NCBI GenBank assembly: GCA_942491465.1
Contig: CALOBA010000051.1
Coordinates: 1 to 23,573, forward strand
Length of the DNA: 23,573 nucleotides
Source: CALOBA01 sp942491465
GTDB taxonomy: Bacteria; Pseudomonadota; Gammaproteobacteria; Chromatiales; Chromatiaceae
Reading direction: 5' to 3'
A model generated the notes under the pieces. The model saw only the letters and a program-made list of their open reading frames with translations, searched no databases and had not been told where the DNA came from. This document shows, one piece after another, positions 15,048 to 23,474 of the stretch. The position numbers were made by a program, and so were the translations under genes. Each line of letters begins with the position of its first letter. Within the stretch, counting starts at the first letter, position 1.

Positions 15048-16655
15048 GACCGCCAGTTTGCGCTCGTACTCCTCACGGAAATACCGCAGCGTGCTCATCA
15101 CCGGGTTCGGCGCCGTCTGCCCGAGTCCGCACAGGCTGGTGGCGCGCACCACCTCGCACAGCTCCTCCAGCAGCGCCAGGTCGTTGCGGTCGGCCCGGGC
15201 GCGGGCGATGCGGTCGAGCAGGCCGTGCATCTGCTGGGTGCCGGCGCGGCAGGGGATGCACTTGCCGCAGGACTCGGTCATGCAGAACTCCATGAAGTAG
15301 CGCGCCACGTCCACCATGTCGGAGGTCTCGTCCATGACGATCATGCCGCCGGAGCCCATCATGGTGCCCAGGGTCTTGAGGCTGTCGTAGTCCACGGCGA
15401 TGTCCAGGTGTGCCTCGGGCACGCAGCCGCCGGACGGGCCGCCGGTCTGTACCGCCTTGAACGCCTTGCCGCCGGGGATGCCGCCGCCGATGACCTCGAT
15501 GATGTCGCGCAGCGTGGTGCCCATGGGCACCTCGATCAGGCCGGTGTTCTCGATGGTGCCGGCCAGGGCGAACACCTTGGTGCCTTTCGAGTGCTCGGTG
15601 CCGATGCCGGCAAACCAATCGCCGCCGTTGCTGACGATGGGGGCGATGTTGGCATAGCTCTCGACGTTGTTGATCAGCGTCGGATAGCCCCAGAGGCCGG
15701 ACTGGGCCGGGTAGGGCGGTCGCGGCCGCGGTTGGCCGCGCTGGCCCTCGATGGAGGCCATCAGGGCGGTCTCCTCGCCGCAGACGAAGGCGCCGGCGCC
15801 CAGGCGGATCTCGATATCGAAGTTGAACTGGGTCTCGCAGATGTGGTGGCCCAGGAAGCCGGCGCGCTTGGCCTTGCGGATGGCCGTCTTCAGCCGCTCC
15901 ACGGCCAGCGGATACTCGGCACGGACGTAGATGTAGCCCTTGTTCGCGCCGATGGCGTAGGCGGCGATGGCCATGCCCTCGAGCACCCGGTGGGGGTCGG
16001 ACTCGAGGATGGCGCGGTCCATGAACGCGCCCGGATCACCCTCGTCGGCGTTGCAGATGACATACTTCTGATCCGATGGCGTCTTCGCCACCGTGGACCA
16101 TTTGAGCCCGGTCGGATAGCCGCCGCCGCCGCGCCCGCGCAGTCCGCTGGTGGTGACCTCGGCGACCACGTCCGCCGGCGTCATCTCGGTCAGGGCCTGG
16201 ACCATGGCGGTGTAGCCGCCGACGGCCACATAGCCCTTGAAGCTCACCGGGTCGACGACGCCGGAATGCTCCAGCACGATCTTCTGCTGACGGGCGAAGA
16301 ACGGCTGATCGGTGGGGCAGTGCAGGCGCTCCACCGGCGGGCCGTCGATGCTGGCCAAGATCTCGCCGGCGTCCTCGGGCGTGACGTCGCGGTACAGCGT
16401 CGCCTCGTTCAGCGGCGCATCGCGGCCGGAGATCGACACCAGCGGCCCCGCCGAGCACAGCCCCATGCAGCCGACGCCTTTGATCCGGCAGCTACCCTCG
16501 CCGCCGTCCGTGCAGGTCTCGCGCAATGCGTCGAGCACCGGCTCGGCGCCGGAGGACTGGCAGCTCGCGGCCATGCAGACACGGACCTCGTGCTCCACGT
16601 CGGCGTCTGCGTCGCGGTACTGCTGCGCCAGGTCTTCGAGATCATCCAGGTTCAT
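15045..16655 (-). CDS. hoxF: NAD-linked hydrogenase diaphorase subunit HoxF
   Basis: This 536-residue NAD(H)-binding subunit is related to NuoF with a NuoE-like N-terminus. Residues 20-105 are a thioredoxin-like [2Fe-2S] domain with Cys27, Cys32, Cys63 and Cys67. RGRGGGGYPTGLKW (173-186) and the ADEGDPGAF region bind FMN and NADH, and GAGAFVCGEETALMASIEG (286-304) is the family block. SCGKCIPCRAGT (Cys463, Cys466, Cys469) with Cys509 holds a [4Fe-4S] cluster. The start at 16655 overlaps the hoxE stop as ATGA. The C-terminus (YEERKLAV-like) is close to normal, and its TAA stop is the target site of mobile element copy 3. Confidence 0.97.
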   Translation of the reverse strand: MNLDDLEDLAQQYRDADADVEHEVRVCMAASCQSSGAEPVLDALRETCTDGGEGSCRIKGVGCMGLCSAGPLVSISGRDAPLNEATLYRDVTPEDAGEILASIDGPPVERLHCPTDQPFFARQQKIVLEHSGVVDPVSFKGYVAVGGYTAMVQALTEMTPADVVAEVTTSGLRGRGGGGYPTGLKWSTVAKTPSDQKYVICNADEGDPGAFMDRAILESDPHRVLEGMAIAAYAIGANKGYIYVRAEYPLAVERLKTAIRKAKRAGFLGHHICETQFNFDIEIRLGAGAFVCGEETALMASIEGQRGQPRPRPPYPAQSGLWGYPTLINNVESYANIAPIVSNGGDWFAGIGTEHSKGTKVFALAGTIENTGLIEVPMGTTLRDIIEVIGGGIPGGKAFKAVQTGGPSGGCVPEAHLDIAVDYDSLKTLGTMMGSGGMIVMDETSDMVDVARYFMEFCMTESCGKCIPCRAGTQQMHGLLDRIARARADRNDLALLEELCEVVRATSLCGLGQTAPNPVMSTLRYFREEYERKLAV

Positions 16656-17161
16656 GCCGCGGCCTCCGCTTCGTCGATCTGTGCGGCGATGCGCTCGTTG
16701 AGCTTGTCGCTACCGAGCTTGCCGATCACATCGCCGTCGAGCACCACCGCCGGCGCCAGCCCGCAGGCACCGACGCAGCGGGCGGTGAGCACCGACAGGG
16801 CATCATCCGGCGTGGTCTCGCCGGGGGCGACGCCGAAGCGCGCCTCGATGCCGTCGATCAGGGTGCCGGCGCCCTTGATGTAGCAAGCGGTGCCGGTGCA
16901 GATGACGCAGGAGTGCCGCCCCTTGGGCTTCAGCGTGAACAGGTGATAGAAGGTTGCCACGCCGTAGACCTTGCTCAGCGGCAGGTCGAGGGAGTCGGCG
17001 ACAAAGGTCATGGCCTCCTCGTCGAGGAAGCCGAAGGCGTCCTGGACGCTGTGCAGGGCCTCGATCAATGCGTGCTCGCTGTAGCCGTTGCGGCGCATCG
17101 CCGTGTTGACCAGCTTCCAGCGCTTGTCGCTGCTCGGCAGGTCGGGTCTCTTTCGCTGCAT
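16652..17161 (-). CDS. hoxE: NAD-linked hydrogenase subunit HoxE
   Basis: This 169-residue NuoE-like [2Fe-2S] protein has ligands Cys88 and Cys93 (CTGTACYIKG) and Cys129 and Cys133 (ARCVGACGLAP). The helical N-terminal half includes GYSEHALIEALHSVQDAFG and LSKVYGVATFYHLF, both typical of the family. HoxE is found in the pentameric HoxEFUYH form of cyanobacteria and purple sulfur bacteria. Here it is the first gene of the operon, overlapping hoxF by four bases. A small inverted repeat covers its ribosome binding site. Confidence 0.96.
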   Translation of the reverse strand: MQRKRPDLPSSDKRWKLVNTAMRRNGYSEHALIEALHSVQDAFGFLDEEAMTFVADSLDLPLSKVYGVATFYHLFTLKPKGRHSCVICTGTACYIKGAGTLIDGIEARFGVAPGETTPDDALSVLTARCVGACGLAPAVVLDGDVIGKLGSDKLNERIAAQIDEAEAAA

Positions 17162-17165
17162 GATC

Positions 17166-17180
17166 TGACCCCTTTGGTCA
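17166..17180 (-). promoter_or_regulatory. inverted repeat over the hoxE ribosome binding site
   Basis: In hoxE sense, TGACC-AAAGG-GGTCA stands four bases before the ATG. The purine stretch AAAGGGG serving as ribosome binding site is split between loop and 3' arm. The hairpin has only five base pairs, so the effect would be mild. A DNA-binding site for a dimeric repressor is an alternative reading. Confidence 0.4.
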
Positions 17181-17415
17181 CTGCATGGAACGCCGCGGGC
17201 GGCGTGGCCTGGTATCTGTCCCCATTAAACCTCGCCATGACGAAGAGCACAAAATAAGATTTCTTGAACATCCGCGTGCCAGCCATATTGCACGGCTTAT
17301 CCTGATGATCCGACTTTATCCTTTTTGGTGTCATGTTGACATCGCGTTGCCTGCGGACCAGCATCAGGGTAAGACGAATCGCGATATTGCGTCGTCCCGC
17401 CAAATGGAGGACATG

Positions 17416-18594
17416 ATGATTTTTGGATTGCTTGACTTTTCGCCCTGGCAGGTCGTGGTCGCCGTGCTCATCATGACGCACCTGACGATTGCCGCCGTCA
17501 CCATCTTTCTGCATCGGGCGCAGGCGCACCGGGCGCTTGAGCTGCACCCCTTGGTGGCCCACCCCACACGCTTCTGGTTGTGGTTGACCACGGGCATGGT
17601 CACGCGCGAATGGGTGGCGGTGCATCGCAAACACCACGTCAAGTGCGAGACCCCCGCCGATCCGCATAGTCCGCGGGTAGTCGGACTCGGTCAGGTCCTA
17701 AGCCGCGGCGTGGAGCTCTACCGCGCCGCGGCCGACGACCCGGAGCTGGTCGCCCGCTACGGCAAGGGTACCCCCGAGGACTGGATCGAACGACACCTCT
17801 ACAGCCGCTATCCCCTCTATGGGGTGGGGCTGATGTTGATCCTGGATCTGGCCCTGTTCGGCGTCTACGGGGTCACCGCCTGGGCCGTGCAGATGCTTTG
17901 GATCCCGATCTTTGCCGCCGGGGTCATCAACGGTATCGGGCATTACTGGGGCTACCGTAATTTCGAGACCCACGATGCATCGACCAACATCGTGCCCTGG
18001 GGACTGTTGATCGGCGGCGAGGAGCTGCACAACAATCATCACGCCTTCCCCGCATCGGCCCGATTGTCGTCGCGCTGGTGGGAGCTGGACCTGGGCTGGT
18101 TCTATATCCAAGTGCTCGCACTGTTCAGGCTGGCGCGGGTCGAGCGGGTTGCGCCGCAGACCAAGATGGCACCGGGCAAGGTGAGTGTGGACATGGATAC
18201 CCTAAGGGCCGTGCTCATCGGCCGAATGTACGTCATCGCCCGCTACAGCAAAGAGGTGCTCAAGCCGGTGGCGCGCCAGGAGCTGTGCCGGACCGAGCAC
18301 CTGTGCCGGCGCAAGGCCCGCGCGGTTAGCCGGTTGATGGCGCGGGAACGAGACCGCCTCGACAGCGCCGCCAAACTGCGACTGGAGCAGATCCTGCGCG
18401 ACAGCCGCCAACTGACGGTGGTCTACCAGTACCGCGAGCAGCTGCGACAGATCTGGGAGCGCAACGCGCCTTCGCAGGAGGAACTGTTGCGGGCACTTCA
18501 GGACTGGTGCCAACGCGCCGAGGCCTCCGGCATTGCGGCCCTGGAAGGATTCTCGCGCAATCTGCGGGGTCTGACGCTGGCACCACCGGCCTGA
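17416..18594 (+). CDS. DesA-like membrane acyl-lipid/acyl-CoA desaturase
   Basis: This 392-residue inner-membrane diiron desaturase would introduce a cis double bond in fatty acyl chains. The histidine boxes are HRAQAH (near residue 35), HRKHH (near 74) and EELHNNHH (near 195). Hydrophobic helices flank them. The C-terminal 130 residues are soluble and helical and end QYREQLRQIW...LLRALQDWCQRAEASGI, the tail common in proteobacterial DesA-type enzymes. Start: GGAGG at 17406-17410 sits five bases before the ATG at 17416; ATG at 17413 or 17404 in the same frame would have poor spacing. It diverges from hoxE across about 250 bp. Oxygen is a substrate, so it would work only under oxic or microoxic conditions. 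Confidence 0.9.
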   Translation: MIFGLLDFSPWQVVVAVLIMTHLTIAAVTIFLHRAQAHRALELHPLVAHPTRFWLWLTTGMVTREWVAVHRKHHVKCETPADPHSPRVVGLGQVLSRGVELYRAAADDPELVARYGKGTPEDWIERHLYSRYPLYGVGLMLILDLALFGVYGVTAWAVQMLWIPIFAAGVINGIGHYWGYRNFETHDASTNIVPWGLLIGGEELHNNHHAFPASARLSSRWWELDLGWFYIQVLALFRLARVERVAPQTKMAPGKVSVDMDTLRAVLIGRMYVIARYSKEVLKPVARQELCRTEHLCRRKARAVSRLMARERDRLDSAAKLRLEQILRDSRQLTVVYQYREQLRQIWERNAPSQEELLRALQDWCQRAEASGIAALEGFSRNLRGLTLAPPA

Positions 18595-18670
18595 GCGCAG
18601 CCGCCGAGGTCCCGGCGCCGGCGCGATTGCCGCAATGGTATCGACATCACGCCGGGGGCTTGGGTCCGGG

Positions 18671-18676
18671 TATACT
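18671..18676 (+). promoter_or_regulatory. possible -10 box before pssA
   Basis: TATACT, one base from the TATAAT consensus, lies 79 bp before the pssA start and follows the desaturase stop by about 75 bp. No good -35 at 16-18 bp spacing was found; TCGACA is 24 bp away. The call is weak. Confidence 0.3.
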
Positions 18677-18755
18677 CCCCACCCACTTCAGCCCCCGCCG
18701 CCCGGCCGTTCGTGCCGGGGCGCCGGGCCGCGCCAACCAGCCGAGCACCGCTGTC

Positions 18756-19550
18756 ATGTCCGAGAGCCCCAACCTGCCGCCGACGTCGGATTTGAACCAG
18801 ACCGACCAGACGCCCTGCAAGCGCAAGCGTCGCCGGGGTATCTACCTGCTGCCGAATCTGTTTACCACCGCGGCCCTGTTCGCCGGCTTCTACGCCGTGC
18901 TCGCCGCCACCCAGGACCGCTTCGAGGCCGCGGCCTTGGGCATCCTTGCGGCGATGATCCTGGACGGCTTCGATGGCCGCATCGCCCGCATGACCAACAC
19001 CCAGACCGACTTCGGGGCCGAGTACGACAGCCTGTCGGACATGGTGGCCTTCGGCGTCGCACCGGCACTGGTGGTCTACGAATGGGCGCTGTCGGACCTG
19101 GGCAAGGTCGGCTGGCTGGCCGCGTTCGTCTTCACCGCCGGCGCGGCCCTGCGCCTGGCGCGGTTCAACACCCAGGTCGGCATCGCCGACAAGCGCTGGT
19201 TTCAGGGGCTGCCGAGCCCGTCGGCGGCGGCGATCATCGCCACCGGGATCTGGCTCGGCGTCGACAACGGCATCGACGGTGGTTCGGTGAGCTGGCTCGC
19301 CGCAGTGCTGACGGCGGGGGCGGGGCTGTTGATGGTCAGCAACTTCCGTTATCACAGCTTCAAACAGCTGGACCGGCAGGGGCGGGTGCCGTTCGTTGCC
19401 ATTGTGGCCCTGATGCTGGTGTTTGCGCTGGCGGTGCTCGACCCGCCCATCGTCCTGTTCCTGGGCTCGCTCGGCTACGCGCTGTCCGGACCGATCCTGA
19501 CCCGGCTGAAGCTGCGCCAACGGCGCGGGTCGCGCCGGCGCGAGCACTGA
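18756..19550 (+). CDS. pssA: CDP-diacylglycerol-serine O-phosphatidyltransferase
   Basis: This 264-residue integral membrane enzyme makes phosphatidylserine from CDP-diacylglycerol and serine, the route to phosphatidylethanolamine. The CDP-alcohol phosphotransferase signature is complete: DGRIAR...GAEYDSLSD (DG..AR........G...D...D) near residues 74-96. About seven to eight hydrophobic segments follow, and IYLLPNLFTTAALFAGFYAV is the usual first membrane helix. The cytoplasmic N-terminus (about 25 residues) is polar, and the C-terminus is Arg-rich. The ATG at 18756 is the first in frame that precedes the conserved region; the ribosome binding site is weak. The frame extends 5' to 18507 without sensible protein. 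Confidence 0.93.
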   Translation: MSESPNLPPTSDLNQTDQTPCKRKRRRGIYLLPNLFTTAALFAGFYAVLAATQDRFEAAALGILAAMILDGFDGRIARMTNTQTDFGAEYDSLSDMVAFGVAPALVVYEWALSDLGKVGWLAAFVFTAGAALRLARFNTQVGIADKRWFQGLPSPSAAAIIATGIWLGVDNGIDGGSVSWLAAVLTAGAGLLMVSNFRYHSFKQLDRQGRVPFVAIVALMLVFALAVLDPPIVLFLGSLGYALSGPILTRLKLRQRRGSRRREH

Positions 19551-19564
19551 GCGCGGGGGTGCCG

Positions 19565-20674
19565 ATGTTGGCCAACATTGCAAGCACCGGCCGCCAGCCG
19601 CTGCGTCGGCGGGCGGGCGCCTGGCGGTTGCCGCCGAGCTGGCGCCGGATGCCGGTCGCGCTGTACCTCGGCGTGCTGTTCGGCGTGTCGGCGCTTGCCG
19701 GCTGCGCCGACGATACCGCCCGCGAGGTCCTGCGGCTGCACGGCGAGACCATGGGCACGACCTGGAACGTTCAGGTGGTGGAGCCGCCGCTGGACCTGGA
19801 CCCGGCGGCGCTGGAGTCGCGCATCCGCGAGCATCTGGACACCGTCAACGCCCAGATGTCGACCTATGAACCGCGCTCCGAGCTGTCACGCTTCAATGCA
19901 TCGTCGAGTCGGGATTGGTTTCCGGTGTCGGCAGGTCTGGCGCGGGTGGTCGCGCTGGCGTTGGAGATCAGCCAGCTCACCGGAGGCGCTTTCGACGTCA
20001 CCGTCGGTCCGCTGGTGAACCTCTGGGGCTTCGGGCCGGGGGCGTTGGCCACGGAGCTGCCGTCGGAGTTCGACGTGGCGGACGCGTTGGCCAGGGTCGG
20101 CTACGGCCAGCTTGCGGCGCGCGTCTCGGCGCCCGCGTTGCGCAAGGCCCTCTCCGGGATTTACGTGGACCTGTCCGCCATCGCCAAGGGGCATGGTGTC
20201 GACGAGATCGCCGGTCTGCTGGAGGTCCGCGGTCTCACCGATTACCTAGTCGAGATCGGCGGCGAGCTGCGCGGGCGCGGGACGAATGCCAACGGCGAGC
20301 CCTGGCGGATCGCCATCGAGCGCCCGGCGACGCAGGTGCGCGAGGTCTTCGCCGTGGTGCCGTTGCGCAGCTCGGCCATGGCGACCTCCGGCGACTACCG
20401 CAACTTCTTCGAGGTGGACGGGCGGCGCTACTCCCATACCATCGACCCCACCACCGGCCGGCCCGTGCGCCACCGGTTGGCATCGGTGACCGTGCTGGAC
20501 GCGAGCTGCGCCCGAGCCGACGCCCTGGCCACGGCGCTGCTGGTGCTGGGGCCGGAGCAGGGGCTGGCGCTGGCACAGCGCCTGCGGCTGGCGGCGCTGC
20601 TGATCGTGCGCGAAGACGACGGCTACCGGACCATTGCCAGTCCGGCCTTCGAGGCCGCTGTCGGTGGCGGCTGA
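19565..20674 (+). CDS. apbE: FAD:protein FMN transferase, lipoprotein (ApbE family)
   Basis: This protein of 369 residues covalently attaches FMN from FAD to Thr/Ser of target redox proteins such as NqrB/C and RnfG subunits. The motifs include GETMGTTWNVQ, STYEPRSELSRFN, DLSAIAKGHGVDEI, IGGELRGRG, SGDYRNFF with YSHTIDPTTGRPV, and the ADALATALLVLG metal-site region. A hydrophobic segment followed by LAGC gives a lipoprotein signal, so it is anchored in the periplasm. The ATG at 19565 is assumed; ATG at 19649 (MPVALYLGVLFGVSALAGC) gives a more ordinary lipoprotein signal and is equally credible. It follows pssA by 14 bp and is probably co-transcribed. Its stop lies in a hairpin shared with the converging gene. 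Confidence 0.92.
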   Translation: MLANIASTGRQPLRRRAGAWRLPPSWRRMPVALYLGVLFGVSALAGCADDTAREVLRLHGETMGTTWNVQVVEPPLDLDPAALESRIREHLDTVNAQMSTYEPRSELSRFNASSSRDWFPVSAGLARVVALALEISQLTGGAFDVTVGPLVNLWGFGPGALATELPSEFDVADALARVGYGQLAARVSAPALRKALSGIYVDLSAIAKGHGVDEIAGLLEVRGLTDYLVEIGGELRGRGTNANGEPWRIAIERPATQVREVFAVVPLRSSAMATSGDYRNFFEVDGRRYSHTIDPTTGRPVRHRLASVTVLDASCARADALATALLVLGPEQGLALAQRLRLAALLIVREDDGYRTIASPAFEAAVGGG

Positions 20675-20686
20675 GGATCAGCCGCC
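20666..20686. terminator. bidirectional hairpin made from two opposed stop codons
   Basis: GGCGGCTGA-GGA-TCAGCCGCC is a perfect 9-bp stem with a 3-base loop. The TGA of the left arm (20672-20674) ends apbE. The TCA of the right arm (20678-20680) is the TGA of the opposing gene. It is symmetrical, so both transcripts can form it. No T tract follows on either side. Confidence 0.6.
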
Positions 20687-22225
20687 GGCGGAGCCCCGCC
20701 TAAGCCCCCGCGGCACCACCCGCCGCTCGGCCAGCTCGAACAGCCCCTGGATGGCCAGGGCGAGGATGGCCGCCGGAATCGCCCCCTGCATGATCAGCGC
20801 GGTATCGTCGAGACGGATGCCGGTGAGGATCGGCTGTCCGTAGCCGCCGGCGCCGATCAGCGCGGCCAGCGTCGCCGTGCCGACGTTGATGACGGCGGCG
20901 GTCTTGATCCCGGCGAGGATGGTGCTTGCCGCCAGCGGCAGCTCCACCAGTCGCAGCCGGGCGGCGGGCGTCAGGCCGATGACGTCGGCGGACTCGCGGA
21001 TCGGGCGCGGGATGCCGGTCAGGCCGGCGTGGGTGTTGCGCACGATGGGCAGCAGGCTGTAGAGAAACAGCGCGGCGACGGTGGGCGGCCAGCCGATGCC
21101 CAGGAACGGGATCAGAAACACGAACAGGGCCAGCGACGGGATGGTCTGGAAGATGCCGGCCAGCGCCAGCACCAGCTGGCCGATGGCCGGGCGGTAGGCG
21201 GCGATGATGCCGAGCGGGATCGCCGCCAGGATGGCCGCGCCAAGCGAGACCGAGACCAGGGCCAGATGCTCGAGGGTGCGCCGGCGAAGCTCGGTCCAGA
21301 AACCGGTCTGCTCGGCGCCGGCGGCGATGCCCAGCCGCGTGGTGGCGAAGGCCGCCGCGGCCTGCTGCTCGGTCTCGCCGTGGAGCTTCACGGCGGCGTT
21401 CATGCCGGCCATGGTCTGCGCGTCGATCCGCCCGGTCAGGGCGTTGAAGGCCGCCGCCGGCCCCGGCGCGCGCTCGGGCAGGTCCGCCCGGTAGAGCAGC
21501 ACGGCCTGGTAGTCCGGGAAGTAGCCCAGGTCGTCGTCCAGCAGCACCAGATCATAGTGGGCGATCTCGGCGTCGGTGGTGTAGGCCACGGTCACATCGA
21601 TCCGGCCGCTGGCGATGCCGCGGTAGGCGAGGTCGTGATCCAGCCCCTGCACCCGCTGCTGGGGCAGGCCGTAGCGGCGCTTGAGCCCCGGCCAGCCGTC
21701 GTCCCGATCAAGAAACTCGTTGCTGAAGCCCAGGCGCAGGTCCGGATGGTCGCGCAGGTCGCCGATGCGGCGAAGATCAAGCGCCTGCGCCAGGGCCGCC
21801 GGCACCGCCAGGGCATAGGTATTCTGAAAGCCCAGCGGCGCGGACATCCGCAGCCCGTCCTCGGCCAGTGCCGCGGCCAGCTCGGCCGGGGTGCGCAGGT
21901 TGCGATCGGCCAGGATCTCGCCGGTGAGGGTACCGGTGTACTCCGGATACACGTCGATCTCGCCGGCGCGCAGCGCGCTGTAGAGGATGCGCGTGCCCCC
22001 CAGGGCCTCGCGGTGGCGGGCATCGGCGCCGGCGTCCTCGGCCACGAAGCGCAGCAGCTCGCCGAGGATGACCGACTCGGTGAACTTCTTCGAACCGATG
22101 TCGACCTGCGGGCCTGCGGCGCCCGCAACCGCGGGCGGGCCAAGGCCGATCAGGATCAGCAGCGTGCCGAGCAAAAGGCCGGTGGTGCTCGGGTGTCGAT
22201 GGGCGGGGCGTCTTGGCAACGGCAT
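20678..22225 (-). CDS. osmoprotectant ABC transporter, fused substrate-binding protein and permease
   Basis: The protein has 515 residues. After an N-terminal signal or anchor helix (LLLGTLLILIGLGPPAVAGA) comes a glycine-betaine/choline-type binding domain (about 40-295) with VDIGSKKFTESVILGELL and YPEYTGTLTGEIL. A permease domain follows (about 305-500) with LALVSVSLGAAILAAIPLGI, IFQTIPSLALFVFLIPF, and the ATPase-contact loop ADVIGLTPAARLRLVELPLA. The order, binding domain first and permease second, is a known fusion style in the OpuC/OpuF group. The matching ATPase gene is not in the window and would lie elsewhere. The ATG at 22225 precedes the signal; the open frame continues upstream without protein-like sequence. 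It diverges from aqpZ, which suits an osmotic-stress locus. Confidence 0.9.
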   Translation of the reverse strand: MPLPRRPAHRHPSTTGLLLGTLLILIGLGPPAVAGAAGPQVDIGSKKFTESVILGELLRFVAEDAGADARHREALGGTRILYSALRAGEIDVYPEYTGTLTGEILADRNLRTPAELAAALAEDGLRMSAPLGFQNTYALAVPAALAQALDLRRIGDLRDHPDLRLGFSNEFLDRDDGWPGLKRRYGLPQQRVQGLDHDLAYRGIASGRIDVTVAYTTDAEIAHYDLVLLDDDLGYFPDYQAVLLYRADLPERAPGPAAAFNALTGRIDAQTMAGMNAAVKLHGETEQQAAAAFATTRLGIAAGAEQTGFWTELRRRTLEHLALVSVSLGAAILAAIPLGIIAAYRPAIGQLVLALAGIFQTIPSLALFVFLIPFLGIGWPPTVAALFLYSLLPIVRNTHAGLTGIPRPIRESADVIGLTPAARLRLVELPLAASTILAGIKTAAVINVGTATLAALIGAGGYGQPILTGIRLDDTALIMQGAIPAAILALAIQGLFELAERRVVPRGLRRGSAGG

Positions 22226-22447
22226 GCGTCTAGGGCGGGGCAGCGGCGGCGGACCGCAGACTGTACAGGAAACCCGGCCATTGCCGAAATCCGTCATCTC
22301 GGGATCATGCCCTCGGCCTGCGACCCGGGGCGAGGTCGGCATGGTCTCGACCGCCGCACGGCGGAAAAGTGCTCGCCTCGGCCCGCATTGACAATTATCA
22401 TCGCTGCCGCGAACAACAAGCTCAATCACGACTTGGAGATTATCGAC
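22226..22447. promoter_or_regulatory. divergent spacer between the osmoprotectant transporter and aqpZ
   Basis: This 222-bp spacer holds TTGACA at 22388-22393, followed closely by TATCAT, too near to be its -10. A 17-bp spacing leads only to GAACAA, so the promoter for aqpZ is not settled. The stretch 22388-22420 is notably more AT-rich than its surroundings. Confidence 0.3.
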
Positions 22448-23191
22448 ATGTCCCTGACACAGCGTACCCTCGCCGAGCTGATCGGCACCTTCTGGCTGGT
22501 CCTCGGCGGCTGCGGCGCCGCGGTCTTCGCCGCCGGCGTGGCGGACGTCGGCATCGGCTACCTGGGCGTCGCCTTTGCGTTCGGCCTGACGGTCGTGACC
22601 ATGGCCTATGCCATCGGCCACATCTCGGGCTGTCATCTGAACCCGGCCGTCTCCGTGGGTCTGGCCGTCGGCGGTCGCTTCAGTTGGGGCCACTTGCCCG
22701 CCTACGTCATCGCCCAGACCATCGGCGCCATCCTGGCCGCGGGGCTGATCCTCTATATCGCCGGCGACATGGGCCAGCACGTGGAAGGTCAGCCCAGCTT
22801 CACGCTGGCGGCCAACAGCCTGGCCGTGAACGGTTACGGCGAACTCTCGCCCCAGGGCTATGGCCTGGTGGCCGCCCTGGTGACCGAAGTGGTCATGACC
22901 TTCATGTTCCTGTTCATCATCCTGGGCGCGACCCACAAGGAGGCCCATGCCGTGGCCGGCGGCCTCGCCATCGGCCTGGCGCTGACGCTGATCCACCTGA
23001 TCTCGATCCCGATCACCAACACCTCCGTCAACCCGGCGCGCAGCACCGGCCCGGCCCTGGTGCTGTTCTTCGCCGGCGAGGGCAAGGCGCTGATGCAGCT
23101 ATGGCTGTTCTGGGTCGCCCCCATCGTCGGCGCGGCGCTGGCCGGCGTGGCCTATCGCTTCTTCGACATGCCGAAGAACCCGGCGACCTAG
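22448..23191 (+). CDS. aqpZ: aquaporin Z, water channel
   Basis: This 247-residue inner-membrane water channel has six membrane helices and two NPA half-helices: GCHLNPAVS and TSVNPARS. The selectivity-filter residues of AqpZ can be traced: Phe in AFAFGLTVV, His in LTLIHLISI, Thr in NTSVNPARS and the Arg right after NPA, which is the water-selective pattern. MSLTQRTLAELIGTFWLVLG is the usual N-terminus. The ATG at 22448 is preceded by GGAG nine bases upstream. The neighbouring osmoprotectant transporter suggests a shared role in osmotic adjustment. The frame extends far 5' to 21029, but that is the antisense of the transporter gene. Confidence 0.96.
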   Translation: MSLTQRTLAELIGTFWLVLGGCGAAVFAAGVADVGIGYLGVAFAFGLTVVTMAYAIGHISGCHLNPAVSVGLAVGGRFSWGHLPAYVIAQTIGAILAAGLILYIAGDMGQHVEGQPSFTLAANSLAVNGYGELSPQGYGLVAALVTEVVMTFMFLFIILGATHKEAHAVAGGLAIGLALTLIHLISIPITNTSVNPARSTGPALVLFFAGEGKALMQLWLFWVAPIVGAALAGVAYRFFDMPKNPAT

Positions 23192-23474
23192 CACGCCCCC
23201 TCGGCAAGCGCGGTAGGGCTTTCGGGCGCCAATCTGGCTTTGGTGCCTTGGAGCCATGACGGAGGTCGGAGAGGACTTCCGCATCAGTGCACTTGGCACC
23301 GCGCGGTTGGGGCGCGAGTTGGGCCCGCCGCTGGGCAGGCGGATCACCGGATGCCCATGAGAGTGCTCGCAGGGATTAACTGACTTCTGGTGGACGTGGC
23401 GGAACGGGCCGGGTCGGCGCCGCCGCCGGTTCGGCCGGTCCGGCTAGCCGGTAACATCAATACGTTCTCACGCG
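23192..23474. other. intergenic region after aqpZ
   Basis: These 283 bp separate aqpZ from the trkH end and hold no convincing gene. GGCGCCAA-(7)-TTGGTGCC at 23225-23247 is an 8-bp stem with one G-U pair that may end the aqpZ transcript. A 34-codon frame at 23256-23360 was seen and rejected. The stretch around 23425-23452 has several overlapping CCGG-rich palindromes. Confidence 0.5.

Noticed and set aside
14814..16883. Long plus-strand open frame opposite hoxF
   Set aside because: It is an antisense shadow of hoxF with GC-rich codon bias; the translated product has no domain sense.
23256..23360. 34-codon plus-strand frame starting ATGACGGAGG after aqpZ
   Set aside because: The GGAG is only two to three bases from the ATG, no family is recognisable, and frames of this length are expected by chance at this GC content.
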